From Peribacillus sp044761985 (lineage in GTDB: Bacteria; Bacillota; Bacilli; Bacillales; DSM-1321): 64,000 nucleotides of DNA. The stretch covers positions 186,001 to 250,000 of the forward strand of contig NZ_JBIWDK010000007.1 in assembly GCF_044761985.1 (NCBI RefSeq). Reading direction: 5' to 3'. The notes beneath the pieces were generated by a model, which saw only the letters and a list, made by a program, of their open reading frames with translations, ran no database searches and was not told the origin of the DNA. Position 1 is the first letter of the stretch. Each line of letters starts with the position of its first letter. Both the position numbers and the translations under genes were made by a program. Shown here piece by piece: positions 40,894 to 48,137 of this stretch.

Positions 40894-41562
40894 ATGAAAA
40901 TATCAGAATTAAAAAGAGAAGCAAGGCTTTCATTGAAAGGGAACTGGGGAACGGCATTAGCACTTTCGTTAATCATGTTCTTGGTTAGCATTGTCATACC
41001 CACCACATTAGAAATCATGTTAAGTGGAGGGTGGGCAGAATGGTCAAACCAGGAAGTGACGCCGATATGGGCGTCTGCAATGGATATGCTTATATCGATT
41101 TTAATAATACCGTTCTCGATAGGTATTTACTGGTTTTATCTTGACCTGGTAAGAATGGAAAGTACATCGTTCGAGAAAACATTTTCGATTTATAAGGATG
41201 GGAAAATGTTTTCAAAAGTGATCATTGTATCCATTGTGCAAGGAATATTCGTCTTTTTGTGGTCTTTATTACTACTCATACCCGGGATTATCAAAGCTTT
41301 GGCGTATTCCCAAGTGTTTTTCTTATTAAAAGATCATCCGCACTTAACGACGCTTGAAGCGATTACGGAGAGCCGAAGAAGGATGAACGGCCTTAAATGG
41401 AAATATTTTCTCATGTGCTTAAGCTTTATAGGGTGGGGAATTCTTTGTTTATTCACGATAGGAATCGGATTCCTCTGGTTGGTTCCTTACGTTGGGACAA
41501 CGATGGCTGCTTTTTATAACGAATGGATAGCCTCTCAGGATGAAAATGAAATAGTGGAATAA
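40894..41562 (+). CDS. DUF975 family membrane protein
   Basis: A 222-residue protein. ATG 40894 (MKISELKREARLSLKGNWGT) follows AAGAAGGAGTG; the start with KxxARxxLKGxWG is the hallmark of DUF975. About five membrane helices follow. The central FSIYKDGKMFSKVIIVSIVQ and LLLLIPGIIKALAYSQVFFL, then EAITESRRRMNGLKWKYFLM, are further family blocks. The function is not established; members are integral membrane proteins of Firmicutes. A terminator follows directly. Confidence 0.88.
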   Translation: MKISELKREARLSLKGNWGTALALSLIMFLVSIVIPTTLEIMLSGGWAEWSNQEVTPIWASAMDMLISILIIPFSIGIYWFYLDLVRMESTSFEKTFSIYKDGKMFSKVIIVSIVQGIFVFLWSLLLLIPGIIKALAYSQVFFLLKDHPHLTTLEAITESRRRMNGLKWKYFLMCLSFIGWGILCLFTIGIGFLWLVPYVGTTMAAFYNEWIASQDENEIVE

Positions 41563-41568
41563 TCTTTT

Positions 41569-41600
41569 AGCCGGTAGCATAATTGCTGCCGGTTTTTTTA
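41569..41600 (+). terminator. Intrinsic terminator after DUF975
   Basis: AGCCGGTAGCA pairs with TGCTGCCGGTT (one G-T position) and is followed by seven T's. Confidence 0.85.
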
Positions 41601-41781
41601 TGTAAGGAACTTCATAAAATTATAGAATGGGTGGGTAAAAAGTGGTGGGATGGAAGGTTCATGGTTACTCTTGGGTATTTATCTTATAATGGTGTAGCTT
41701 ACTATTAAAGGTAAATTTAGAAATTACATAGTGGAACATGACGATTCTAGTAGGAATTTTGAAAAGATAGGGGTCGATATC

Positions 41782-43011
41782 ATGACTGAAGTTATTGCCG
41801 TAAAAGAAATCCCACAGTTTAAGACACGTACAGAGGAATTCAGCCCGTACGATTGGTGCAAAAAGATGCTAGAAAATGATTCTGTGATCTATCACAAGGG
41901 AACGGATACGTGGAATGCTTTTAAATATGACCATGTTAAACTTGTACTCAGCGATTACAAGCATTTTTCGAGCGTACGTAAACGGACCACGATTTCAGTT
42001 GGTGCAGATAGTAAAGAAGGGGCCATCCCTGACAAGATTAACTTGATTGGGGTGGATCCACCCTCACACAGAAAACATCGTTCGCTTTTAGCGGCTGCCT
42101 TCACGCCCAGGAGCCTACAAAACTGGGAGCCTCGCATTCAAGAGATCGTGAATGAACTGATCGAGGACATAGGGGACTCCGAAATGGATATTGTCCATTC
42201 ATTGACAAGCCCCCTTCCTATCATTATTATGTCTGACTTGCTGGGGGTGCCTTCTAAAGATCGATTGCTCTTCAAAAAATGGGTCGATATCTTATTCCTT
42301 CCTTTTGAAAAGGAAAAAGAGGAAGAAGTTAATAAAAAGAAGCAAATAGCCGCAAAGGAATACTATGAATATATCTATCCTATCGTTTTGGAAAAGCGCT
42401 TGAATCCAGCAGATGATATCATTTCCGATTTATTGAAGGCGGAAGTGGATGGAGAAACGTTCACAGATGATGAAGTGGTACGGACGACGATGCTGATATT
42501 GGGAGCAGGAGTGGAAACGACCAGCCACTTGCTGGCCAACTCGTTTTATTCGCTTTTGTATGATGACCCTACCGTTTATGAAGAACTGCACCAAAACCCG
42601 GAATTGGTACCACAAGCGGTCGAAGAAATGCTGAGGTACCGGTTCAATTTAGTCAAATTGGATCGCACGGTCAAAGAAGATAATAATCTATTGGGCGTGG
42701 AACTTAAGAAAGGTGACGTCGTGATCGTTTGGATGAGTGCGGCGAACTTGGATGAAGCCATGTTTGAAGATCCTTTCAAGGTAAACATCCACCGACCTAA
42801 TAATAAGAAACATTTAACGTTTGGGAATGGCGTGCATTTCTGTTTAGGGGCACCGCTCGCCCGACTTGAAGCCAAAATTGCCCTCACCACATTCGTGAAG
42901 AAATACGCCCGCATCGAACCAGTCGAATCTTTCAATTTAGAAGACAGGCTGACCGATGCCGCGACGGGACAAGCCTTGATGTCGTTACCGATGAAGGGGT
43001 ATAAAGCCTAA
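41782..43011 (+). CDS. Cytochrome P450 monooxygenase (CYP107/109-like)
   Basis: A 409-residue soluble P450. ATG 41782 follows AGGGG at eight bases; the longer frame from 41731 has no site. Marks in order: the PPSHRKHRSLLAAAFTPR segment near 95 (helix C, haem propionate contact); the I-helix oxygen-binding GAGVETTSHLLAN near 240; the ExxR pair in AVEEMLRYR near 285; and the haem ligand loop FGNGVHFCLGAPLARLEAK near 350 with the axial Cys. Bacterial class I, needing separate ferredoxin/flavodoxin partners not found nearby. Substrate unknown; fatty acids or terpenoids are typical of CYP109-like relatives. Confidence 0.9.
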   Translation: MTEVIAVKEIPQFKTRTEEFSPYDWCKKMLENDSVIYHKGTDTWNAFKYDHVKLVLSDYKHFSSVRKRTTISVGADSKEGAIPDKINLIGVDPPSHRKHRSLLAAAFTPRSLQNWEPRIQEIVNELIEDIGDSEMDIVHSLTSPLPIIIMSDLLGVPSKDRLLFKKWVDILFLPFEKEKEEEVNKKKQIAAKEYYEYIYPIVLEKRLNPADDIISDLLKAEVDGETFTDDEVVRTTMLILGAGVETTSHLLANSFYSLLYDDPTVYEELHQNPELVPQAVEEMLRYRFNLVKLDRTVKEDNNLLGVELKKGDVVIVWMSAANLDEAMFEDPFKVNIHRPNNKKHLTFGNGVHFCLGAPLARLEAKIALTTFVKKYARIEPVESFNLEDRLTDAATGQALMSLPMKGYKA

Positions 43012-43018
43012 GATAAAC

Positions 43019-43047
43019 CGGGACTGTCGAATAGACAGTCCTTTTTC
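43019..43047 (+). terminator. Intrinsic terminator after the P450 gene
   Basis: GGGACTGTC pairs with GACAGTCC around a five-base loop, followed by TTTTT. Confidence 0.85.
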
Positions 43048-43134
43048 GTATTCTGGCTTTTTCCATGTTTTATGGAACGGAATGACGTTTCAATCGTATA
43101 TGTAATTAAATCACTTCTATAGGAGGCGGATAGG

Positions 43135-43302
43135 ATGAAAATCAAGACGTTTTATGGCTGGACGGAAAAAGGAATGGATAAAAAAGTGAATGAATTCTTA
43201 GCGGCGGTCCCATCCATTAATGTTGTGGATATTAAGTTTGGTAGTCCGGTATTTTTTTTTAGTGCGATGGTCATATATAAGGAAGAGTTTCCATCAACTT
43301 AA
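43135..43302 (+). CDS. Cse60-like small protein
   Basis: A 55-residue protein starting at ATG 43135 behind AGGAGGCGGATAGG. Sequence blocks MKIKTFYGWTEKGMDKKVNE, FLAAVPSINVVDIKFGS and FFFSAMVIYKE fit the Cse60 family (N-terminal helix LxxxxNxFL, strand VVDIKxxx, then FSAMVIY). In B. subtilis Cse60 is a sporulation gene of unknown role under sigma-E. No sigma-E promoter was verified here. It is followed 27 bases later by the next gene, possibly an operon. Confidence 0.7.
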   Translation: MKIKTFYGWTEKGMDKKVNEFLAAVPSINVVDIKFGSPVFFFSAMVIYKEEFPST

Positions 43303-43329
43303 CAAATGGAAGAGAGGAGGCCCACTTTT

Positions 43330-43623
43330 ATGGAGAAAGAAGTTGTCATCGTAAAAAAAGAAAGAAAAAAGAAGTATTATAAAATAGGGATGGTCCTTCT
43401 GATGCTATCTCTGCTCACTTGGCTCATTCCGGTTGTGGCGCCATTTACGCCTTTTTCGACAAACATAAAGGCGATGATCATTGGTGGAGCCATCATCACC
43501 GCCGAAATCATGTTCTGGGTAGGAGCCATTTTGGTTGGAAAAGAAGTGGCAGCGAGATATAAAAGTTACCTCCATCCAAAGAATTGGAGAAAGAAACGGG
43601 AAGGTGAGAATCATCGAAACTGA
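43330..43623 (+). CDS. Small two-helix membrane protein (transporter-suffix-like)
   Basis: A 97-residue protein. ATG 43330 is chosen for GAGAGGAGG upstream. A basic N-terminus (KKERKKKYYK) is followed by two membrane helices, IGMVLLMLSLLTWLIPVVAP and MIIGGAIITAEIMFWVGAIL, and a short GKEVAARYKSYL tail. The order of basic segment, PFxxLS-like loop and GKE motif is like that of the transporter-suffix domain found as small Bacillus proteins. Its 3-prime end overlaps or abuts the NUDIX gene that follows, so they are probably co-translated. Confidence 0.65.
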   Translation: MEKEVVIVKKERKKKYYKIGMVLLMLSLLTWLIPVVAPFTPFSTNIKAMIIGGAIITAEIMFWVGAILVGKEVAARYKSYLHPKNWRKKREGENHRN

Positions 43624-44236
43624 AATGCTGAAAATATTCAATGAAGACCGAACCCATATCGGTGAAGCAACGAGGGAAGAAGTGCATAGGCTCGGACATT
43701 GGCATGAGGTGTTCCATTGCTGGTTCGTCAGTCGGGAAGATGAAGTGGATTATCTCTATCTCCAACATCGCTGTTCTATGAAAAAGGATTATCCGGATTT
43801 GTTGGACATCACGGCTGCGGGTCATTTACTGGCTCACGAAACGGTGGAAGATGGTGTAAGAGAAATTAAAGAAGAGTTAGGCATCGCGTTATCTTTTGAT
43901 GAGTTGGTGTCAGTAGGGGTGATGGAAGACTGTGCGATGATGGAGAATTTCATCGATAAAGAACTGGTCCATCTATTTATATATAAGAGCACGAATCCGC
44001 TGAGTGATTTCACCTTGCAAAAGGAAGAAGTGTCGGGAATCGTGAAGGTTAAACTGGAGGATTTCGAAAAGCTATGGTTCGGTCCTATAGAAGAGATACA
44101 TATTCAGGGATTCGAACTGAATGATCTGGGTCAGCGCGTTACCGTCGATCAATATGTAGGCAGGGATCGATTCGTTCCGCACGAAACTTCCTATTACGAA
44201 GGCTTGATCCAGTCGATTAAACGTGAATTAAAATAA
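43604..44236 (+). CDS. NUDIX family protein (isopentenyl-diphosphate isomerase-like subgroup)
   Basis: A protein of about 210 residues. EMLKIFNEDRTHIGEATREE near the start, then LGHWHEVFHCWFV and the box region AAGHLLAHETVEDGVREIKE with ELGI, put it in the Nudix subgroup that resembles IPP isomerases. The box is one residue shorter than the strict G-x5-E-x7-RE rule. Two starts are possible: GTG 43604, overlapping the previous gene, or ATG 43625, one base after its stop; neither has a well-spaced binding site. Substrate unknown. A long inverted repeat follows at 44248. Confidence 0.75.
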   Translation: MRIIETEMLKIFNEDRTHIGEATREEVHRLGHWHEVFHCWFVSREDEVDYLYLQHRCSMKKDYPDLLDITAAGHLLAHETVEDGVREIKEELGIALSFDELVSVGVMEDCAMMENFIDKELVHLFIYKSTNPLSDFTLQKEEVSGIVKVKLEDFEKLWFGPIEEIHIQGFELNDLGQRVTVDQYVGRDRFVPHETSYYEGLIQSIKRELK

Positions 44237-44247
44237 GAAAAAAGTCA

Positions 44248-44308
44248 GGGATTTGATGGTTTTTGTCGAAAAATCGATATATGGAGGTTTTTCGACGAAA
44301 CAAATCCC
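44248..44308. promoter_or_regulatory. Long inverted repeat with two Spo0A-box-like sequences
   Basis: GGGATTTG (44248-44255) and CAAATCCC (44301-44308) enclose TTTTTGTCGAAAAA and TTTTTCGACGAAAC, which pair over the TCGAAAAA/TTTTTCGA part. The inner arms each resemble a Spo0A box (TGTCGAA) in opposite orientation. No clean T-run follows, so it is not a typical terminator. It lies between the NUDIX gene and the convergent ogt. Confidence 0.5.
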
Positions 44309-44396
44309 CTTTGGGAAGATATCTTTCCATTTTAAGAAGATAAACTCGCTCCTTTGATAGAAAAATATCTCAGCTTATATAAGTCCTAGAGGGTAG

Positions 44397-44909
44397 TCAG
44401 TCCCCGTTTTGCGTCTCTAATTGCAGTAAGAATTCCTTCATTTCCAATCCGCCCCGGTATCCGGTGATTGCCCCATTTTTTCCGATGACCCGATGACATG
44501 GAACGGTGATTAGCACGGGGTTGGCCCCGATGGCCGTTCCGACCGCACGAACAGCGGTGGGTCTTTGAATCATCATCGCAATTTCGGAGTAAGAAGTGGT
44601 TTTTCCGTATGGAATCTGGTTCAATGCTTCCCAAATGGCTACTTGAAAAGCGGTTCCCCTCACATCCACAGGTAATGAAAAAGTCCGTCGTGTTCCCTCG
44701 AAATACTCATATAGTTCAGTAAGATAAGGATGTAACGCTTCTTCACTCTCCAAAAGAATCGACTGAGGAAACCGTTTTTGTATCCACTTTTCCAAATCTT
44801 CATAAGACTGACCAGGTGAACCGACATAACAGAGGCCTTTCTTCGTTTTCGCTATGTATAGATGCCATTTGTCGTATTCTAAAACCGCCCAATTAATGGT
44901 TTCTTTCAT
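44397..44909 (-). CDS. ogt: Methylated-DNA--protein-cysteine methyltransferase (O6-alkylguanine repair)
   Basis: A 170-residue suicide repair enzyme. The active-site motif PCHRVIG (Cys near residue 138) is intact, as are the helix-turn-helix part FQVAIWEALNQIPYGKTTSY near 87 and the Asn hinge/arginine finger region RAVGTAIGANPVLITV. It takes the alkyl group from O6-alkylguanine in DNA onto the cysteine and is used once. The length fits Ogt rather than the fused Ada forms. ATG 44907-44909 follows AAAGGAGGAGGAAT. Monocistronic. Confidence 0.9.
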   Translation of the reverse strand: MKETINWAVLEYDKWHLYIAKTKKGLCYVGSPGQSYEDLEKWIQKRFPQSILLESEEALHPYLTELYEYFEGTRRTFSLPVDVRGTAFQVAIWEALNQIPYGKTTSYSEIAMMIQRPTAVRAVGTAIGANPVLITVPCHRVIGKNGAITGYRGGLEMKEFLLQLETQNGD

Positions 44910-45060
44910 ATTCCTCCTCCTTTTTTTAGAGATTTCTTCTCTTTTTAGTATACAAGAAAGTGTACTGTAACCAACAGTTCAATGAAAATTTACATACACT
45001 TAAAAAACAAATGGTAGTATAGAGACACGAAGAAATTTTGATATTCAGGGGGAAGACACA

Positions 45061-45486
45061 TTGGGTCATAGTAAACAAAACAAATGGAAGGATATCAAAA
45101 TAGCGGAAGTTCTTCAACTAGCCTTGAATACGGCCTTGATCTTATTGGCTTTATCGTTATGCGTATTACTTGCTAAGGAAATCTTCTATTTCATAAAGAT
45201 GGCGCTTTATAATCCGGAAATACGGATAGAATTCGAACTCTTGGAACGCATTTTGATGTTCTTTTTGTATTTTGAATTCATCGCGATGATCGTTAAATAT
45301 TTCAAAGAGGATTATCATTTTCCTATACGATATTTTCTCTATATTGGCATAACGGCCATGATCCGGCTCATCATTGTCTACCATGAAAATCCGGTACATA
45401 CCCTTCTTTATACGTTATCGATTTTAGTGTTGATTATCGGCTACTATATCATGAGCTCCGCGACGGCACGGAAGGGAAAACTTTAA
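45061..45486 (+). CDS. PsiE-like membrane protein
   Basis: A 141-residue protein with four membrane helices (about 15-40, 62-80, 90-108 and 112-132). It starts at TTG 45061 behind GGGGGAAGACACA. The block FFLYFEFIAMIVKYFKEDYH followed by FPIRYFLYIGITAMIRLIIV is the strongly conserved centre of PsiE (phosphate-starvation-inducible E) proteins. In E. coli psiE is induced by phosphate limitation; the role of the Gram-positive relatives is unknown. Divergent from ogt, about 150 bases apart. Confidence 0.82.
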   Translation: MGHSKQNKWKDIKIAEVLQLALNTALILLALSLCVLLAKEIFYFIKMALYNPEIRIEFELLERILMFFLYFEFIAMIVKYFKEDYHFPIRYFLYIGITAMIRLIIVYHENPVHTLLYTLSILVLIIGYYIMSSATARKGKL

Positions 45487-45504
45487 CGAAAAATCTTATA
45501 GATG

Positions 45505-45538
45505 AAAGCGCCGTGGGTCATACCAGGGTGCTTTTTTC
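45505..45538 (+). terminator. Probable intrinsic terminator after psiE-like gene
   Basis: AAGCGCC and GGGTGCTT pair imperfectly around a GTGG/CCA-containing loop, followed by six T's. Confidence 0.6.
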
Positions 45539-45567
45539 TATAATTTCCAATCAATCTAGAAACCTCC

Positions 45568-45596
45568 TTGACAATTACAAGTTACTAAAATATAAT
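45568..45596 (+). promoter_or_regulatory. Sigma-A promoter upstream of the catE-like gene
   Basis: TTGACA (45568-45573) and TATAAT (45591-45596) are both perfect consensus hexamers with the optimal 17-base spacer. Confidence 0.9.
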
Positions 45597-45597
45597 T

Positions 45598-45614
45598 ACT
45601 TACATAAAGTAAGT
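45598..45614. promoter_or_regulatory. Operator-like inverted repeat at the transcription start
   Basis: ACTTAC and GTAAGT are separated by five bases, starting two bases after the -10 hexamer. A repressor bound here would cover the start site of an otherwise consensus promoter. Quinone-sensing MarR/DUF24 regulators control catDE-type genes in B. subtilis and are plausible binders. Confidence 0.65.
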
Positions 45615-45631
45615 TAATAAGGAGACTAGTC

Positions 45632-45778
45632 ATGTGGTTCTTCCTAGAATGGGTTGCGGGGCAAGAGGTGATACTAGGCTTGAGGTCCGGTAACCGGATA
45701 CAAAATCAATCTAGCATACGAGCGCAGCCCTTTCACATGGGGTCAATATATATATGGAAAGATAAGGAAGGGGTGTAA
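45632..45778 (+). CDS. Short ORF ahead of the catE-like gene
   Basis: A 48-codon frame with ATG 45632 and a strong AAGGAGACTAGTC site, starting just downstream of the operator. The predicted product (MWFFLEWVAGQEVILGLRSG and so on, ending WKDKEGV) has no family match. It stops five bases before the catE-like start. It may be a leader peptide, or the relic of a catD-like gene at the position that gene occupies in B. subtilis. Confidence 0.4.
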   Translation: MWFFLEWVAGQEVILGLRSGNRIQNQSSIRAQPFHMGSIYIWKDKEGV

Positions 45779-45782
45779 GGGT

Positions 45783-46631
45783 ATGAGTAAATTTCATAGA
45801 AAACCAGTAACGTTTGTTGGGGAAGTGAGTATCAATGTCCTGAATTTGGCGGATGCCATTGCATTTTATGAAGAAATAATCGGTTTTCGAGTATTGGAAA
45901 AGACGAATCGTAAAGCCGTGTTAACGACGGACGGAAAAACGCCTCTATTAACACTGGAGCAGCCGGAAGATGTTATTCCAAAAGAAGGACGGACATCAGG
46001 GTTGTATCATTTTGCCCTTTTACTACCCACACGTGCAGACTTATCGGTCTTTTTACGGCATTTGCTTACCACCCAATATCGTTTCGGGGCGGCGGATCAT
46101 GCTGTGAGCGAAGCACTATACATTACGGATCCGGATGGAAATGGGATTGAAGTGTATTATGACCGTCCATCGTCCGAATGGGAATGGGCGAATGGGGAAG
46201 TTAAAATGGTGACAGACCCGTTAGACGGTAATAGTATTCTGGCAGAAAGTGATGCCGCATGGAGTGGTTTGCCCGCCGGAACATTGATGGGGCATATTCA
46301 TCTGCATGTAGCCAATCTAAAAGACACAGAGAAATTTTATACATCGGGACTTGGATTCAAGGTCGTGACCCGTTACGAAGGGGCACTCTTTACATCAACC
46401 GGGGATTATCACCATCATATCGGGTTAAATGTATGGAACGGTGTGGGTGTACCTACTCCTAAGAAAAACAGTGTAGGGCTGAACTGGTTTACTCTTGTTT
46501 ATGCAGACGAAGAGGCGCGAAATAAAGTGATCGGACAGCTGAAACAAATAGGAGTAGAGGCCATACAAAATGATGAAGGGTATGTCATTACTGATCCATC
46601 GGGAAATGAAATCCATTTAGTGATCTTATAG
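45783..46631 (+). CDS. catE: Catechol-2,3-dioxygenase-like protein (CatE type, two VOC domains)
   Basis: A 282-residue protein with two VOC modules. The first (GEVSINVLNLADAIAFYEEI to EALYITDPDGNGIEVYYDRP) and the second (MGHIHLHVANLKDTEKFYTS to YVITDPSGNEIHLVIL) both have the metal-site strands. Candidate ligands are His in GHIHLHV, His in DYHHHIGLNVWNG and the final Glu in GNEIHLV. Length and the FHRKPVTFVGEVSI-like start match B. subtilis CatE (YfiE), which cleaves catechol and protects against quinone stress. GTG or ATG: ATG 45783 with AAGGAAGGGGTG before it. Controlled by the operator-bearing promoter at 45568. Confidence 0.85.
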   Translation: MSKFHRKPVTFVGEVSINVLNLADAIAFYEEIIGFRVLEKTNRKAVLTTDGKTPLLTLEQPEDVIPKEGRTSGLYHFALLLPTRADLSVFLRHLLTTQYRFGAADHAVSEALYITDPDGNGIEVYYDRPSSEWEWANGEVKMVTDPLDGNSILAESDAAWSGLPAGTLMGHIHLHVANLKDTEKFYTSGLGFKVVTRYEGALFTSTGDYHHHIGLNVWNGVGVPTPKKNSVGLNWFTLVYADEEARNKVIGQLKQIGVEAIQNDEGYVITDPSGNEIHLVIL

Positions 46632-46840
46632 GATTATTGTTGAAGGCTGGGGAAAATGTTGCGGAACACAATGTGACAAAGAAGGAATTTTAACGATAAA
46701 AAACACCTTATCTTCAATATTGAATATTGGGTAAAAAGTAAAAAATACATCCAGTAACTCAATCTTTTTGAGATAATGGTTAGTTTTAAAATAAAGTTTG
46801 AATAAAAACAACTCGTAAAACCTTAATTTAAGATTAATAT

Positions 46841-46890
46841 GAAGCATCTATTTTGAAAAAAGATAATCAAAATGGATGCTTCTTTGGCAT
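46841..46890 (+). terminator. Intrinsic terminator
   Basis: GAAGCATCTATTTTGA pairs with TCAAAATGGATGCTTC (one T-G position) around a ten-base loop, then CTTTGGCATTTT. It lies 210 bases past the catE-like gene and marks the left side of the AT-rich island. Confidence 0.75.
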
Positions 46891-47016
46891 TTTGAGAAAA
46901 GTGTGATCATTTTCTACAGCATTACTCCATAAAAGCGCCTCATTGTGGAAGAACAATTAGCTTTTAATATCCGATTAATTAGAAAGATTATAATATTTAG
47001 TGGTTATAAAAGGTAT

Positions 47017-47283
47017 ACTGCAACAACTGCACAGTGGAAAGGTCACCGCGTAAACATCATCGATACTCCAGGTCACGTAGACTTCACTGTTGAAGTTGAA
47101 CGTTCCTTGCGTGTACTTGATGGTGCTGTAGCAGTACTAGATGCACAAACAGGTGTTGACCTCAAACTGAAACAATTTGGCGTCAAGCTACGACATACGG
47201 TGTACCACGTGTCGTATTCGTAAACAAAATGGACAAAATCGATGCGAATTTGGAACTATCCATGATCGTTTGCAAGCAAACGC
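47017..47283 (+). pseudogene. Fragment of an elongation factor G gene (fusA)
   Basis: Translation gives TATTAQWKGHRVNIIDTPGH followed by VDFTVEVERSLRVLDGAVAV, the unmistakable G-domain G3 region of EF-G (DTPGH). After GVD the frame is lost by one missing base. In the next frame it continues with the equivalents of TTYGVPRVVFVNKMDKI (the NKMD G4 motif) and then, after an internal deletion, HDRLQANA. Only some 90 codons of about 690 remain, with no start and no end. It is a decayed partial copy; the functional fusA must lie elsewhere. It is flanked by AT-rich unrelated sequence. Confidence 0.88.
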
Positions 47284-47357
47284 TATACTTTATTATTAGT
47301 ATATATATTAATTTTGTAGTATGTTTAGGATAAATTACATAAGAAAGGAAAATAAAT

Positions 47358-47645
47358 ATGATACATTTAAAAAGCACCAAGTACTATCATCTTCTTTGTA
47401 CAATCTACTATAAAAGTGGTTCAGAATATGGAATTGATGAATGGTTCAGTACCAAACAAGAACTTCAAAAACGATTGGATCATTTAGATGAAGAGTATGG
47501 AGGAAACCCTCAAATAAAAAAAATAGATTTTCATAATGATGAGGAATCTCTGGGGGAAATGTTTAATCACGTTCCATTATCAGAAATTATGAAATTGAAT
47601 GAAGATATAAGAATATTAATAGAAGCAAATACAATTAATCACTAA
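47358..47645 (+). CDS. Uncharacterised 95-residue protein
   Basis: A soluble, acidic protein: YYHLLCTIYYKSGSEYGIDE, WFSTKQELQKRLDHLDEEYG and ESLGEMFNHVPLSEIMKLNE. ATG 47358 follows AAAGGAAAAT. It lies between the EF-G fragment and the SIR2 gene in AT-rich sequence and shares their base composition, suggesting acquisition. No family or catalytic motif recognised. Confidence 0.55.
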   Translation: MIHLKSTKYYHLLCTIYYKSGSEYGIDEWFSTKQELQKRLDHLDEEYGGNPQIKKIDFHNDEESLGEMFNHVPLSEIMKLNEDIRILIEANTINH

Positions 47646-48137
47646 TTTTTTTATACCTCTGCTATACGGCGGAGCTTTTTCTTTGTTGTTAATCCCCCAT
47701 GCGTGGAGATTGAAATATTACGTTACAAACTCTAAATAAAGTTGCATTAAATGTGAGACCAGTTAAGGTATTAATTCCCGAAAATGTAGGAGAGTTAGAA
47801 GCAGCTGATATTCGAGAGGAATTGAGTCAAATAATTTTAAACATGCTGTAAGATAAAAACGAGGACGATCTTCGAATGATGCTGAATGTTTCATATGAGA
47901 TTTTTAAAACATAGAAATAAAATTAAAAGTAGCTTGTGAAAATTTTTTCATAAGCCTTTTTATTTTATTTCTTTAATAGATTAATATTTACCTTTGAATT
48001 GTTGCGAAATAAAATTAATCTGCAATATACATTTTTAAATTTAAATGTATAATATCCTTTAATTCAGTTAAGTTAAAAGGAATAAAAATACATATTATTA
48101 AAAATCATATTTAAGTAAATAAATGAAAGGATGAGTT
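47646..48137. other. AT-rich region with a degenerate coding fragment
   Basis: About 490 bases without an intact gene. A frame at 47741-47851 reads VALNVRPVKVLIPENVGELE then AADIREELSQIILNML and stops; a further short frame follows to 47914. They look like the C-terminal end of an unrecognised protein broken by deletions. A weak CTCTGC/GGCGGAG hairpin with T's lies at about 47660-47690. The rest shows nothing I can name. Confidence 0.45.

Noticed and set aside
46945..47223. Intact gene for a small GTPase-like protein
   Set aside because: The EF-G similarity starts and stops abruptly, and a frameshift follows GVD. It is a fragment, not a small GTPase gene.
47660..47720. CRISPR leader or attachment site near the degenerate region
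   Set aside because: No direct repeat or spacer structure could be found; only a weak hairpin.
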